A stretch of 64,000 nucleotides of DNA from Lactobacillus selangorensis (GCF_001437205.1 NZ_JQAZ01000006.1:1-64000), one strand, 5' to 3'; positions 7,407 through 16,585 are shown, counted from the stretch's first letter. Numbers and translations: made by a program. Notes: generated by a model not told the origin, from the sequence alone.

Positions 7407-9149
7407 ATGCTTAAGTTGACACGTTTCATTCGCCCGTACCGAAAATATGTAATCGTCGGGCCGATTTTTAAATTATTCGAAGCCATTTTTGAATTGATTT
7501 TGCCGTTACTGATGGCACGTTTGATTGATAATGGGATTTTAAAGCACGATGTGGGGTACGTTTGGCACATGGGCGGTTTGATGCTGCTCTTTTCCGTGAT
7601 TGGACTCGCCTGTGTGCTGGTGTGCCAGTATTCGGCTTCCGTCGCTTCAATGGGCTTCGGGACAGAATTACGACGGGCGACTTATGAAAAAATCAATACT
7701 TTTTCGAACCGGGAACTCGATCATTTTGGGACTTCGACTTTGATTACCCGGATGACGTCGGATATCAATCTGGTTCAGAATGCCTTGGCACTGATGATAC
7801 GGCTGGTCATTCGAGCGCCGTTCCTGAGCATCGGGTCGATTATCATGGCGGCCATGATTGATTGGCGGATGGGGCTGATTTTTCTGGTCATTTTACCGTT
7901 ATTCTCGCTAATTGTGTATGTCGTCATGGTTAAAACAGTGCCTTTATATAAAAAGGTGCAGCAAAAAATCGATGAATTCAACTTGGATATTGCCGAAAAC
8001 ATCACTGGTGTCCGAGTTATTCGGGCATTTGCCAAGCGGCAGACGATGGAAAAAGAGATCGATGGCGACAGCAATCAGCTCGCCAAAACATACCGGCATG
8101 TCGGCAACATCGCCGCATTGACGAACCCATTAACGACTTTATTATTGAACTTGGGTACATTAGCCGTTTTGAGTTTAAGCGGCTACCAAGTCAATCTGGG
8201 CTCGATGACCCAAGGCGACGTGCTCGCCCTAATCAATTACTTAACGTATATGCTGGCGGCCTTAACAGTGGTTGCTAACATTACCATTTACTTTACACGT
8301 GCCAGTGCTTCGGCGAGCCGTATCGATGAAGTACTGACCACAAAAGTGTCCATTCAGTCGCCGGATGCTCCAGTGGCCTTGCCGACAACAACGGACGCTC
8401 CAATTTTAGATTTGCAGCATGTGTCCTTCGGCTATCAGAAAGGGGCCGCTAATGCGTTGGATGACATTTCCTTTACCTTGCTGCAGCACAAGTGGCTTGG
8501 CGTTACTGGGCCGACCGGGAGCGGGAAGACTACTTTGCTGGAACTCGTCTTACGGTTTTATGACCCAACCAGCGGCACGATTCAGTATAGCGGCGACCCG
8601 TTGAACAAGGTCGACTTGACGGAGCTGCGCCATCAGATTGGCGATGTCTCGCAGAAGACCGTCCTGTTTGCCGGTACGGTTCGAGATAACTTAAAATTCG
8701 GAAATCCCGATGCAACCGAAGCCGATATGTGGTGGGCGCTCGATGTTGCCCAAGCCAGTTCCTTCATTAAACCGCTGGCCAAGCAATTAGACAGTCCCGT
8801 TGCGGCGATGGGCGCCAATTTCTCCGGTGGACAGCGACAGCGGCTGGCGATTGCCAGAGCGGTCATCCGCAAGCCGAAACTGTTATTGCTGGATGATGCC
8901 TTATCGGCGCTCGACTATCAAACCGATTTAAACTTGCGGCTTGCTTTGCAGGATCAGCTCAAGGAGACGACCATGATTATCGTGTCGCAGCGGCTGAGTT
9001 CGATCAAAGATGCCGACCAGATTCTAGTACTCGATAACGGTAAACAGGTTGGTTTGGGGACTCATGCGGAATTGCTGAAGACATCGCCGGTCTATCAGAA
9101 GATTGTGGCCACCCAGCAGAATATGGAAGGGGTGAAGTCGAATGGCTAA
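7407..9149 (+). CDS. Heterodimeric ABC exporter subunit with degenerate ATPase site
   Basis: A 580-residue half-transporter: six membrane segments (about 1-320) followed by an ATPase domain. Walker A is 'GPTGSGKTT', signature 'FSGGQRQ', Walker B 'LLLLDDALSALD' with Asp where the catalytic Glu belongs, and the H-loop His is Gln ('IVSQRLSS'). This is the non-catalytic side of BmrC/LmrC/TM287-type heterodimers. The start is ATG 7407 with GGGAGG 9 bases upstream; the open frame further upstream has no ribosome site. It overlaps the partner gene by 8 bases. Likely exports drugs or peptides; substrate not visible. Confidence 0.9.
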   Translation: MLKLTRFIRPYRKYVIVGPIFKLFEAIFELILPLLMARLIDNGILKHDVGYVWHMGGLMLLFSVIGLACVLVCQYSASVASMGFGTELRRATYEKINTFSNRELDHFGTSTLITRMTSDINLVQNALALMIRLVIRAPFLSIGSIIMAAMIDWRMGLIFLVILPLFSLIVYVVMVKTVPLYKKVQQKIDEFNLDIAENITGVRVIRAFAKRQTMEKEIDGDSNQLAKTYRHVGNIAALTNPLTTLLLNLGTLAVLSLSGYQVNLGSMTQGDVLALINYLTYMLAALTVVANITIYFTRASASASRIDEVLTTKVSIQSPDAPVALPTTTDAPILDLQHVSFGYQKGAANALDDISFTLLQHKWLGVTGPTGSGKTTLLELVLRFYDPTSGTIQYSGDPLNKVDLTELRHQIGDVSQKTVLFAGTVRDNLKFGNPDATEADMWWALDVAQASSFIKPLAKQLDSPVAAMGANFSGGQRQRLAIARAVIRKPKLLLLDDALSALDYQTDLNLRLALQDQLKETTMIIVSQRLSSIKDADQILVLDNGKQVGLGTHAELLKTSPVYQKIVATQQNMEGVKSNG

Positions 9150-10911
9150 ACGACAATTTTCGCAGGCTGATAAGACGTCCCTCAAAAACTTCATGCCCTA
9201 TTTAGGGCATTATCGAGGTGCTATTCTTGGGGCCTTCGTTTCTGGTATTTTAGGTGGCGGCAGCAGTGTGATCGTTACTTATGAGGTCGGTCGTGCCGTC
9301 AATCAGATTAAAGGTACGCATGATGTCGACTTTGCCCATTTATTCCCAATCTTAGGCTTATTGCTCTTGTTGTATGTGATCAATGTGGTCACAGTCTGGG
9401 CAATCAATTTATTTGTCAATCAAGTTGGTTACTTTGCCGTCCGTGATCTGCGCAACGATGCCTTTCAGCATTTGAACAGTCTGCCAGTCCAGTTTTTCGA
9501 TGAACATAGCGAAGGGGATTTGCTGAGCCGTTTCACTAGCGATCTTGATTTTGTTTCCGATGCGATTGTTCAGATTTTCAATACGCTTTTTTCAGGGATG
9601 ATGATTGTTGCCTTGTCCTTCGTCTTTATGCTGTTTTTGAGCCCAATTCTGACGATTGTGGTTGCCTGTGCAACCGTACTGATGTATATCGTCACGATGG
9701 CTGTTGCGCGTGGTTCGCAGTTTTACTTCAGCAAGCAGCAGAAGATTTTAGGCCAGATTTCTGGGTTTGTGACCGAATACGTCGGTCAGCAGAAAACCGT
9801 CAAAGCCTTTACCGAAGAAAAACATGAGGAACACAGTTTTTCTAAACTCAACAACAACTATTACACTTGGGGCCAGAAAGCGACGTTTGTTTCGGCATTA
9901 TCCAATCCGACGACTCGGTTTGTCGATCATTTAGGCTACCTGAGTATCGGCGTTGTCGGCGGCCTGATGATTCTCGGCGGTTATCCTGGTATCAGTGTTG
10001 GGTTGATTTCCAGTTTTATTCTGTATTCGTCCCAATTTACAACGCCGTTCCAGAATTTATCGGCCGTCACGCAGCAGATTCAGACGGCGCTGGCGGGCTT
10101 GACCCGTATCTTCCAAGTTGTCGAAGCAACGCCAGAACCAAGCGATGCCGACAAACAGCAGCTGCTGACGGCTCCGAAAGAAATCGATTTCGACCATGTT
10201 TACTTTGCTTATGAACCCGATGAACCATTGATTGAAAATCTCAATTTGGCCGTTCATAACGGCGAATCGGTTGCAATTGTCGGTGAAACTGGGGCCGGCA
10301 AGACCACCTTGGTCAACCTGCTGATGCGGTTTTATGATGTCAATTCCGGCGCCATTCAAGTCGATGGTAATGATATTCGCAGCTACACACGGGATAGCTA
10401 CCGGCGGCAATTCGGGATGGTTTTGCAGGATACTTGGATTTTCAAGGGCACTGTCCGTGAAAATCTGACGTTCGGCAATCCTGATGCAACCGATGCACAA
10501 ATCAAAGCGGCAATCCATGATGCCCAGCTGGATCATTTCATTGCCAGTTTGCCGAATGGGCTTGATACCGTTATCGGCGGCAATGCGACCAGCATTTCTA
10601 GCGGGCAGATGCAGCTCTTGACGATTGCACGTGTGATGCTGATGAATCCGCCGATTTTAATTCTCGATGAAGCTACTTCGGAACTGGATACATTGACGGA
10701 AGCTGATATTCAGCATGCCCTCGACATCCTGATGAAGGGTAAAACCAGTTTTGTGATCGCCCATCGATTAGCGACGATTCAAAATGCCGATACCATTCTA
10801 GTCATGGCTCATGGGCATATCGTTGAAATGGGCAATCATCAAGAATTGTTAGCTAAAAAAGGCGCTTATTATGATTTGTATAACGCACAATTTAAAGGGA
10901 AGAAAATTTAA
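9142..10911 (+). CDS. Heterodimeric ABC exporter subunit with catalytic ATPase site
   Basis: A 589-residue partner of the preceding protein: six membrane segments, then an ATPase domain with Walker A 'GETGAGKTT', Walker B 'ILILDEATSELD' (catalytic Glu present) and H-loop His ('VIAHRLAT'), but a non-canonical signature 'ISSGQMQLL'. With the partner's canonical signature this gives one competent and one degenerate nucleotide site, as established for TM287/288, BmrCD and LmrCD. Translation is coupled by overlap (ATGGCTAA). Ends at a strong terminator. Confidence 0.9.
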   Translation: MAKRQFSQADKTSLKNFMPYLGHYRGAILGAFVSGILGGGSSVIVTYEVGRAVNQIKGTHDVDFAHLFPILGLLLLLYVINVVTVWAINLFVNQVGYFAVRDLRNDAFQHLNSLPVQFFDEHSEGDLLSRFTSDLDFVSDAIVQIFNTLFSGMMIVALSFVFMLFLSPILTIVVACATVLMYIVTMAVARGSQFYFSKQQKILGQISGFVTEYVGQQKTVKAFTEEKHEEHSFSKLNNNYYTWGQKATFVSALSNPTTRFVDHLGYLSIGVVGGLMILGGYPGISVGLISSFILYSSQFTTPFQNLSAVTQQIQTALAGLTRIFQVVEATPEPSDADKQQLLTAPKEIDFDHVYFAYEPDEPLIENLNLAVHNGESVAIVGETGAGKTTLVNLLMRFYDVNSGAIQVDGNDIRSYTRDSYRRQFGMVLQDTWIFKGTVRENLTFGNPDATDAQIKAAIHDAQLDHFIASLPNGLDTVIGGNATSISSGQMQLLTIARVMLMNPPILILDEATSELDTLTEADIQHALDILMKGKTSFVIAHRLATIQNADTILVMAHGHIVEMGNHQELLAKKGAYYDLYNAQFKGKKI

Positions 10912-10930
10912 GCTGCGTAAATTTAAAAAA

Positions 10931-10972
10931 GGGTCCTGAAATTCCATTTTTGGAATTTCAGGACCCTTTTTT
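10931..10972 (+). terminator. Terminator after the ABC exporter operon
   Basis: A perfect 15-bp stem (GGGTCCTGAAATTCC) and six T. Confidence 0.9.
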
Positions 10973-10974
10973 GT

Positions 10975-11544
10975 CAATAATAATAGTCTAGATGGTTTTT
11001 GGTGTACTAAATAATTGGTGTAAATTTTCATATGAGCGGTCTGATCCAAAAGTGGAAATTCAACCCGATTTTTATCAGAGTTTAAGCGTTCCCTGAAGTT
11101 TGGATCGAATTTAGAAAGGTTGGCGCTGAAAAACGGAAAATTGGAATATTTAATGATTTCGGAAAAAATTTAGTCTGCTGCCGATAAAGAAATTTGATCT
11201 CGGGAATATTTTCTTTGATGATATCGCTCCAAACACCGGTATTATTCAACGCTGAGAAACCGATTCCTTTTAATTCGGCTTTATCTGTCAGTATTTCTGA
11301 TTCAGCAGGATCAAAACATATTGATTGTTGGGCAGAAAGGCGTCAATAGTATCCGTAAGCAACTGCTGATCGACTTAGAGATTAGCTTGCAATTTTGTTT
11401 TTAGGGTGGTCAACAGAGTCAATGGGTTTCGTGACACCGATCTTAATAATTTGTTAGCTTCGATCAATTCGAAGCCAAGTTTTTTGGGGAGAGAATATTG
11501 TGGACAATAAGTGAAGTATTATATTTTTGAAGAAATTGTGACAT
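10975..11544 (-). pseudogene. Decayed protein-coding gene, family not recognised
   Basis: This otherwise empty stretch reads on the minus strand as one protein broken by frameshifts and stops. A start at 11544 (AGAGG upstream) gives MSQFLQKYNTSLIVHNIL; a frame change gives 'GFELIEANKLLRSVSRNPLTLLT'; later 'ELKGIGFSALNNTGVWSDII' and 'FLYRQQTKFFPKSLNIPIFRF'; then a further shift near 11110 into 'FDPNFRERLNSDKN' and 'HMKIYTNYLVHQKPSRLLLL'. The joined product would be about 185 residues. Continuity across frames is what argues for a real ancestor; I do not recognise the family. Confidence 0.5.
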
Positions 11545-11611
11545 AAGCAGCCTCTAATTTTAGGTTGTTTTATTTAGAGATTGATTTTTTGACTAAAAAT
11601 TGTTGTCTACC

Positions 11612-12391
11612 TTAGTTACTTTTTAGTGTGGTTACTTGGATAATATCTGTTTTCTTTTGAATTTCATTCAATGCGGATTTGGATAGCTGAGCATCCGTGA
11701 TCAGATAACGAATGTTGTTCCAATCAGCATATTCTACTAGAGCCGATTCATTTGCTTTACTGCTATCTGTTAAAACCATTGCGATATTGGCATCTTCAAT
11801 CAGTTTCGTTTTAATTTGGAAATCGTCGAGACTATTGCTGGTTGGACCATGGTGGTCTAAAAACCCCGATGTGCCTAAAATAACAACGTTTAGTTTGATT
11901 TTGTTGATGAAATCCAGTGCTTGGGTGCCGGTGGTCGCCATAGTGAGATTATCAACGGAGCCGCCAATAAAAATTAGTTTATTTTTGCTTTCATTTAATT
12001 CATTGACAACAGGAAAAGAATTAGTAAGAATTGTATAACCTGATTTTTGTTTTAATTCTCTGGCAAAAGCAAGTGCTGTACTACCAGCATCAATGTATAA
12101 GACGCAATGTTCCGGCAACAATGAAACTGCCTTTTTTGCGATTGCTTCCTTTTCCTGACGATGAGTGGCAATACGGCTGTTAACAGTCGGAATGGTAAAC
12201 TTATTCTCAGAAATGACCGTTCCAAATAATTTTTTAACTTTTCCAGTATTCGATAGAGAAAGAATATCACGGCGAATCGTTTCTCTCGAAACATTAAATT
12301 GTTTTGCCAAATCGACCATTTTAACTGAACCATTTGTTTGAATGAGGTCCATAATAGATTTTTGTCGCTGTATAGATGTTATTCGTGTCAT
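11612..12391 (-). CDS. DeoR-family transcriptional regulator, divergent from hxlAB
   Basis: A 259-residue DeoR/GlpR-type regulator: N-terminal winged helix ('SVKMVDLAKQFNVSRETIRRDI', residues 20-45) and a C-terminal DeoR sensor domain ('DAGSTALAFARELK', 'LTNSFPVVNEL', 'IGGSVDN') that binds phosphorylated sugars in characterised members. SD GGAGG lies 7 bases before ATG 12391. It is divergent from hxlA across 144 bases that hold two inverted repeats and a promoter, so it probably represses hxlAB and itself. Likely effector: a sugar phosphate of this pathway (inference). Confidence 0.88.
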   Translation of the reverse strand: MTRITSIQRQKSIMDLIQTNGSVKMVDLAKQFNVSRETIRRDILSLSNTGKVKKLFGTVISENKFTIPTVNSRIATHRQEKEAIAKKAVSLLPEHCVLYIDAGSTALAFARELKQKSGYTILTNSFPVVNELNESKNKLIFIGGSVDNLTMATTGTQALDFINKIKLNVVILGTSGFLDHHGPTSNSLDDFQIKTKLIEDANIAMVLTDSSKANESALVEYADWNNIRYLITDAQLSKSALNEIQKKTDIIQVTTLKSN

Positions 12392-12420
12392 TGAAGTACC
12401 TCCATCGCTATTTTAACATT

Positions 12421-12458
12421 TGTGTAATTTTTACACAACAATGTTGAAATATGCAACA
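12421..12458. promoter_or_regulatory. Two inverted repeats between the deoR-type gene and hxlA
   Basis: TGTGTAA-TTT-TTACACA (12421-12437) is a perfect 7-bp inverted repeat. TGTTG-N7-CAACA follows at 12442-12458. Both lie upstream of the hxlA -35 and near the divergent regulator's start, as expected for its operators. Confidence 0.45.
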
Positions 12459-12464
12459 AAGCAA

Positions 12465-12493
12465 TTGCGAAATAACACATAAAGAATTATACT
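12465..12493 (+). promoter_or_regulatory. Promoter of hxlAB
   Basis: TTGCGA (12465-12470), 17 bases, TATACT (12488-12493). A GCAATTGC palindrome at 12461-12468 overlaps the -35. Confidence 0.6.
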
Positions 12494-12535
12494 GCTTATT
12501 GAGTAATGAAATCGATTACAAGAAAGGCGAAAAAA

Positions 12536-13165
12536 ATGAAATTACAGCTTGCATTGGATGATATTCAATTTGATGATGCGATTGAATTGGCAAAAAAGGT
12601 CAGCGGCTCGGTCGACATTTTTGAAATGGGAACACCATTTATTATTGAAAATGGGATGCGTTCGGTACGAACATTCAGCAAATTATTCCCTAATAATGAG
12701 ATTTTAGCCGATACTAAAATCATGGATGCTGGTGCTTATGAAGCTGCATTGACTTACATTGCTGGCGCAGATGATTGTACGGTCATGGGGATCACGGATG
12801 ATCAAACAATCAAAGAATGTGTAAAAACGGCTCAAAAATATGGCAAACGTTTATTTGTTGATACCATCTGTATTTCTAATCCGACCGAACGAATTCCAAA
12901 ATTGGAAGCGCTAGGTGTGCGCAATATCAGCGTTCATGTGGGTGTCGATCAACAATCATTGGGTGAATCGCCATTATCATCTTTGAAAAAAATTAAAGCG
13001 GCCAGTAAAAAATCATGTCTTTCCGTTGCTGGCGGAATCAAATTAGATACGGTGAATCAGTATCGAGTTTTGGAACCAGATATTGTCATTGTGGGCGGCG
13101 GCATCTTGCATGCGGATGATCCGGCTCAAGCCGCACAAAAACTTGCTGCAGTCGTTCATAGCTAA
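12536..13165 (+). CDS. hxlA: 3-hexulose-6-phosphate synthase
   Basis: A 209-residue TIM-barrel protein of the OMP-decarboxylase suprafamily, closely following Bacillus HxlA: 'MKLQLALDD', 'ADTKIMDAGAYEAA' (the D-x-K-x-x-D catalytic and metal motif), 'VHVGVDQQ', 'VAGGIKLDT', 'IVIVGGGI'. HPS joins formaldehyde to ribulose 5-phosphate, reversibly, to give arabino-3-hexulose 6-phosphate. The start at 12536 follows GAAAGGCG; the upstream in-frame codons lack an SD. It precedes hxlB by 24 bases. KGPDC (UlaD) is a related alternative, but the adjacent isomerase gene favours HPS. No methanol or formaldehyde genes are nearby. Confidence 0.88.
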   Translation: MKLQLALDDIQFDDAIELAKKVSGSVDIFEMGTPFIIENGMRSVRTFSKLFPNNEILADTKIMDAGAYEAALTYIAGADDCTVMGITDDQTIKECVKTAQKYGKRLFVDTICISNPTERIPKLEALGVRNISVHVGVDQQSLGESPLSSLKKIKAASKKSCLSVAGGIKLDTVNQYRVLEPDIVIVGGGILHADDPAQAAQKLAAVVHS

Positions 13166-13189
13166 AATGAATAGAAAGTGTGATTTTAA

Positions 13190-13759
13190 ATGGAAAATAC
13201 GCAAAAAAACACACAAGAGATTTTAGAGGAATTGGAAGGTAATCTGCAATTGGTCAGCGAAGCTGAATTACAGCAGGCCGTTCATTTAATCGCAAGTATA
13301 AATAAAATTTTTATGGCTGGAGCAGGTCGCTCAGGCGTGGCAATTCGTGCGTTTGCAAATCGGTTGACTCATTTGGGCAAAGATGTCAGTGTTATTGGCG
13401 ACGTTACAACTGGTTATGCCAACGGGGCAGATGAACTTTTGATCATCGGCTCCGGTTCCGGTGAAACGGATAGCTTGGTGGCCTTAGCTAAAAAGGCTGC
13501 TGCTAATGACCTTCAGATTTTATTATTTACGATTGATCCTGAATCAACCATTGCCAATCTAGCAACTGCAATTGTGAAATTGCCAGGTGCCTCACCTAAA
13601 GTGACTCATCAGAATTCAAAAGGAACATCACTTCAACCAATGGGCTCGTCCTTTGAGCAACTTTGCTTTCTGATTTATGATGGGATGGTATTATCCTTAA
13701 TGGATGTGCTGAATGAGAGCAACGAAACAATGTTTGCACGTCATGCGAATCTTGAGTAA
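13190..13759 (+). CDS. hxlB: 6-phospho-3-hexuloisomerase
   Basis: A 189-residue SIS-domain protein with 'FMAGAGRSGVAIRAFANRL', 'GSGSGETDSL' and the C-terminal 'PMGSSFEQL' of the HxlB/PHI family. It converts arabino-3-hexulose 6-phosphate to fructose 6-phosphate and normally pairs with HxlA. Together they either detoxify formaldehyde or, run backward, make ribulose 5-phosphate from fructose 6-phosphate. Here the pair sits beside a mannose-class PTS and a LevR-like regulator, so a role in sugar use is plausible. Ends at a long bidirectional hairpin. Confidence 0.88.
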   Translation: MENTQKNTQEILEELEGNLQLVSEAELQQAVHLIASINKIFMAGAGRSGVAIRAFANRLTHLGKDVSVIGDVTTGYANGADELLIIGSGSGETDSLVALAKKAAANDLQILLFTIDPESTIANLATAIVKLPGASPKVTHQNSKGTSLQPMGSSFEQLCFLIYDGMVLSLMDVLNESNETMFARHANLE

Positions 13760-13762
13760 TTG

Positions 13763-13803
13763 AAAAAGACTCAGAGCAAAATATTTTGTTCTGAGTCTTT
13801 TTT
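13763..13803. terminator. Bidirectional terminator between hxlB and the LevR-like gene
   Basis: GACTCAGAGCAAAA pairs with TTTTGTTCTGAGTC (one G-U pair), flanked by A5 and T-run. Confidence 0.85.
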
Positions 13804-13804
13804 G

Positions 13805-16339
13805 TCAAAAAATATAGTCCTTCAGAAGCTGGTAAAGCAGATCGATTTCATAATCTTCGACTTTGATGTTGAATTTTTGTTCGACAGGTTGAAAGATGCC
13901 GCTTGAAAGTGAAAAGAAATCCTGTTCCTGTCTAGGGAGTGTGGATTGTTGCATATCGGATATATTGCTGTGGTTGCTGGTCATCATTCGTTCGAACATC
14001 AATGATAAATGCATATAAAGATTTAATTTTAATTTTGACTCAAATTTGACGTTGTAGAAATTCTCATAATGAGCAACAATATCCTGACTTTCTTGGATGA
14101 CAATGTCTGGATTTAAAATCTGCAAACGACCACGAATACCTTCAATCGATAAGAAGCGGATTAATTGATCAATCAACTTATTAATGGATTCCTGACTTTC
14201 GCCGGCTTGTAGCAGCACAGTTTGCAATCTGAGTGAAGACGCTTTGTCAAAAACATTATAGACATTAACGATATCGATACCAATATCAATACTGATATCA
14301 TCGCTCACATTAGTTGTCGTTAAGATCAACTGTGTATTCGCAAAAAACTTACGATCGTTGTTGGTTAATAAAGTATGTAATTTCTTATAGTCAAGCGTGA
14401 TCACTTCGAGTGATGGCGAGAGATTATCATCAAGTAATTTCTTGAGTTCTTCGGACAAACCAACACCGGACATACAAGAAACAATAATGTTCCGTTGGTT
14501 TGATAAACCTTCATAATATTGTGCATTCGTCGATGCACCAAAATTTTCGCCAGCTTCGGCAATTGATTGAAAAGTATCATTTCGTTGAATTCGTAAACCA
14601 ATATCGAGTGCCATTGCAGTAGTCATATTGTTAACAACGATTAATTCTTGATTGGATACCTTTTTGATTTCACTGAACATTTGTCGTAATGATCCCATAT
14701 CAAAGAGAACAATATTTCCTTTTGCGGAGGGATCTTGTTGTGACAAATAATGCTGGACGTAAATATTAATTTCGCTCAATGTGATATCAATTGGCATGTC
14801 GAATGCTTCGAAGAAATAATTACCACACAACGAATTGACCACTTTTTGAATACTTGAAGCAGTATTCTCGCCATGTGCTAACAGAATTGCATTGTAGTTA
14901 ACCGAATCGATCTTTTTTTCGCACTTTACGAATAGCAGGAAGAAGGGTAGGTAATAATAAGCGTTCTGTGCTTTTTGTGGCATAAACTGCATTAAAAATT
15001 TTTTGTATAAGTAATAACTTCTTGGGTAACGACGTTTTGCAGTAACTTGAAATTGATGAGTGACTTTTGTATCAGAAAGATTATCACTGCAGGTTCCGGC
15101 AAACAAAAACGCACGTGCAATATTATGCCAAAAAGGATCACTTTTGGATGGAAATACGACTCCGTAACGCTTGGTAATAATCGATTGGCACGCTTTCTGA
15201 ATGGATTGTGACGATAGGGCAACTAATTTATCGCTTGCGATGGTGCTCATTTGATTAAGTACTTTTGTTACCAAGAAATCTTGTTCGGTAATTGATTCAC
15301 CTCTGAGAAGCGAATCGGCAAGTTTCTTATATAAGTTATCAATTGTGGGTCCCAGTTGCAGCACACTAGCCGTTAGAGCTTTGATATTTGTTTGCAAGGT
15401 GTGTTGCTTCGGAAAAATTGAAATGGCATTGTCTGAAGCTGTTCCGATCACTAATTGACTGTTTTCGGGTGTTCGTGCGTATGCCTTCGCACATAGTAAT
15501 TGGATATGATTGCTTAATTCCGTGATGTTATTCGGATGTGTAAAATTAGCAAGTGCAATCAGCTTATTGGGCGTAATTAAAATCTTTTTGTTGATCTGAT
15601 CAGCCTGTTGTTGTAAGTATCGTGCCACAAGCGAAATACGTTCATTTAAGGGTCGATTAGCAAAATCAGACAGTGTAATTTTAATGGCTGCGCTTTTAAA
15701 CCATCCTTGTGCGGCAGCGAATATTTTTGTTGTTGAAGAATAAATAAGACGGGTGTTGGTATTTTTTTGTTGACTGGCATGGGAAAAAAGGTATTGCTGA
15801 TCCGATGATTGCAGCATTTGCAAATTGCTGATATATAGATAGCCATCGTCGGTATTATCTTTTTCTGATGAATGAACAATTTTAGTACGCAAATCTGCCA
15901 TAAAATCATCAAAATGATTTTTGTAATTAGCATAATCAATAATTTCGAAAAAGGCTGTTTTATGAATCACTTTACGCCGGATCGCCTCATGAAAAATGGC
16001 TCGTGAAAATGGTAATTTACCGCTGCCGGCGGGACCAGTTAGAAAGATCGGCAGTCCGTTCGTCGGATAAACAATCGCAGTGATTGCTTTTTGAATATTA
16101 GTGCTTAAACTGCCGTTCACACCGATTAAATCATCAAATGCAGAACGTTCACGCTTGATCTGCCAATAGACAGGACGGCCGCCTGTCTTCAGCAGCTTTC
16201 CCTCTTTGGCCAACTGGGATAGGTAGCTGCTAGTCACGCCACGAGTAAGGCCAGCAACATTTGCAATTTGTGTCGTCGTAACGCGTTCATCTGGGAAATG
16301 TTGAGCGATAGTGATGTATAGTTTTTCAATTGCCTTCAA
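13805..16339 (-). CDS. LevR-like PRD regulator with degenerate AAA+ domain
   Basis: An 844-residue regulator. Order: winged helix (about 20-60), AAA+ remnant (75-290), PRD (330-475), EIIA-Man-like domain with His 489 ('LLAHGENTASS'), EIIB-like domain with Cys 622 ('VSCMSGVGLSEEL'), C-terminal PRD (720-844). LevR proteins activate mannose-class PTS operons and are tuned by PTS phosphorylation. Here Walker A is 'GPAGSGKL', with Leu 109 where Ser/Thr binds Mg-ATP; the Walker B position reads 'GYLYISNLQ' without the acidic pair; and no GAFTGA loop is seen. I therefore doubt sigma-54 activation. It is divergent from the PTS operon it probably controls. Confidence 0.85.
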   Translation of the reverse strand: MKAIEKLYITIAQHFPDERVTTTQIANVAGLTRGVTSSYLSQLAKEGKLLKTGGRPVYWQIKRERSAFDDLIGVNGSLSTNIQKAITAIVYPTNGLPIFLTGPAGSGKLPFSRAIFHEAIRRKVIHKTAFFEIIDYANYKNHFDDFMADLRTKIVHSSEKDNTDDGYLYISNLQMLQSSDQQYLFSHASQQKNTNTRLIYSSTTKIFAAAQGWFKSAAIKITLSDFANRPLNERISLVARYLQQQADQINKKILITPNKLIALANFTHPNNITELSNHIQLLCAKAYARTPENSQLVIGTASDNAISIFPKQHTLQTNIKALTASVLQLGPTIDNLYKKLADSLLRGESITEQDFLVTKVLNQMSTIASDKLVALSSQSIQKACQSIITKRYGVVFPSKSDPFWHNIARAFLFAGTCSDNLSDTKVTHQFQVTAKRRYPRSYYLYKKFLMQFMPQKAQNAYYYLPFFLLFVKCEKKIDSVNYNAILLAHGENTASSIQKVVNSLCGNYFFEAFDMPIDITLSEINIYVQHYLSQQDPSAKGNIVLFDMGSLRQMFSEIKKVSNQELIVVNNMTTAMALDIGLRIQRNDTFQSIAEAGENFGASTNAQYYEGLSNQRNIIVSCMSGVGLSEELKKLLDDNLSPSLEVITLDYKKLHTLLTNNDRKFFANTQLILTTTNVSDDISIDIGIDIVNVYNVFDKASSLRLQTVLLQAGESQESINKLIDQLIRFLSIEGIRGRLQILNPDIVIQESQDIVAHYENFYNVKFESKLKLNLYMHLSLMFERMMTSNHSNISDMQQSTLPRQEQDFFSLSSGIFQPVEQKFNIKVEDYEIDLLYQLLKDYIF

Positions 16340-16410
16340 AAAATCGCCTCCAATTTAAGCACTAGCATTGAAAATTAGTCAAAATATCTTCGTGACTTTC
16401 ATATTACATG

Positions 16411-16440
16411 CGCTTAATATAGCCATTGTAAGCGTTAACT
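16411..16440. promoter_or_regulatory. cre site and overlapping inverted repeat upstream of the mannose-class PTS operon
   Basis: TGTAAGCGTTAACT (16427-16440) matches the CcpA consensus at 13 of 14 positions. CGCTTA (16411-16416) and TAAGCG (16429-16434) form an inverted repeat overlapping it. This suggests glucose repression of the regulator and/or the PTS operon. Confidence 0.5.
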
Positions 16441-16571
16441 AAAGCCAAGTCCAGGTTAGCGGAAATGACACTTCTCATTAATAATTCGAAAGGAGGATTT
16501 TTTAACAGGGAATCAACCATGCATCTACGTAAAAATTAGAATCACGCTATTTTATTTTGATTGATTGTGAT

Positions 16572-16585
16572 ATGCAGATCTGCAT
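16572..16585. promoter_or_regulatory. 14-bp perfect palindrome before the PTS operon
   Basis: ATGCAGATCTGCAT lies 41 bases before the IIA start. It could be an operator or activator site; no -24/-12 sigma-54 promoter is visible in 16340-16616. Confidence 0.35.

Noticed and set aside
12536-13165. 3-keto-L-gulonate-6-phosphate decarboxylase (UlaD) instead of HxlA
   Set aside because: Sequence motifs follow HxlA closely, and the next gene is a 6-phospho-3-hexuloisomerase rather than UlaE/UlaF.
16490-16540. Small gene after the orphan AAAGGAGG near 16490
   Set aside because: The next ATG is about 22 bases away and encodes only six residues.
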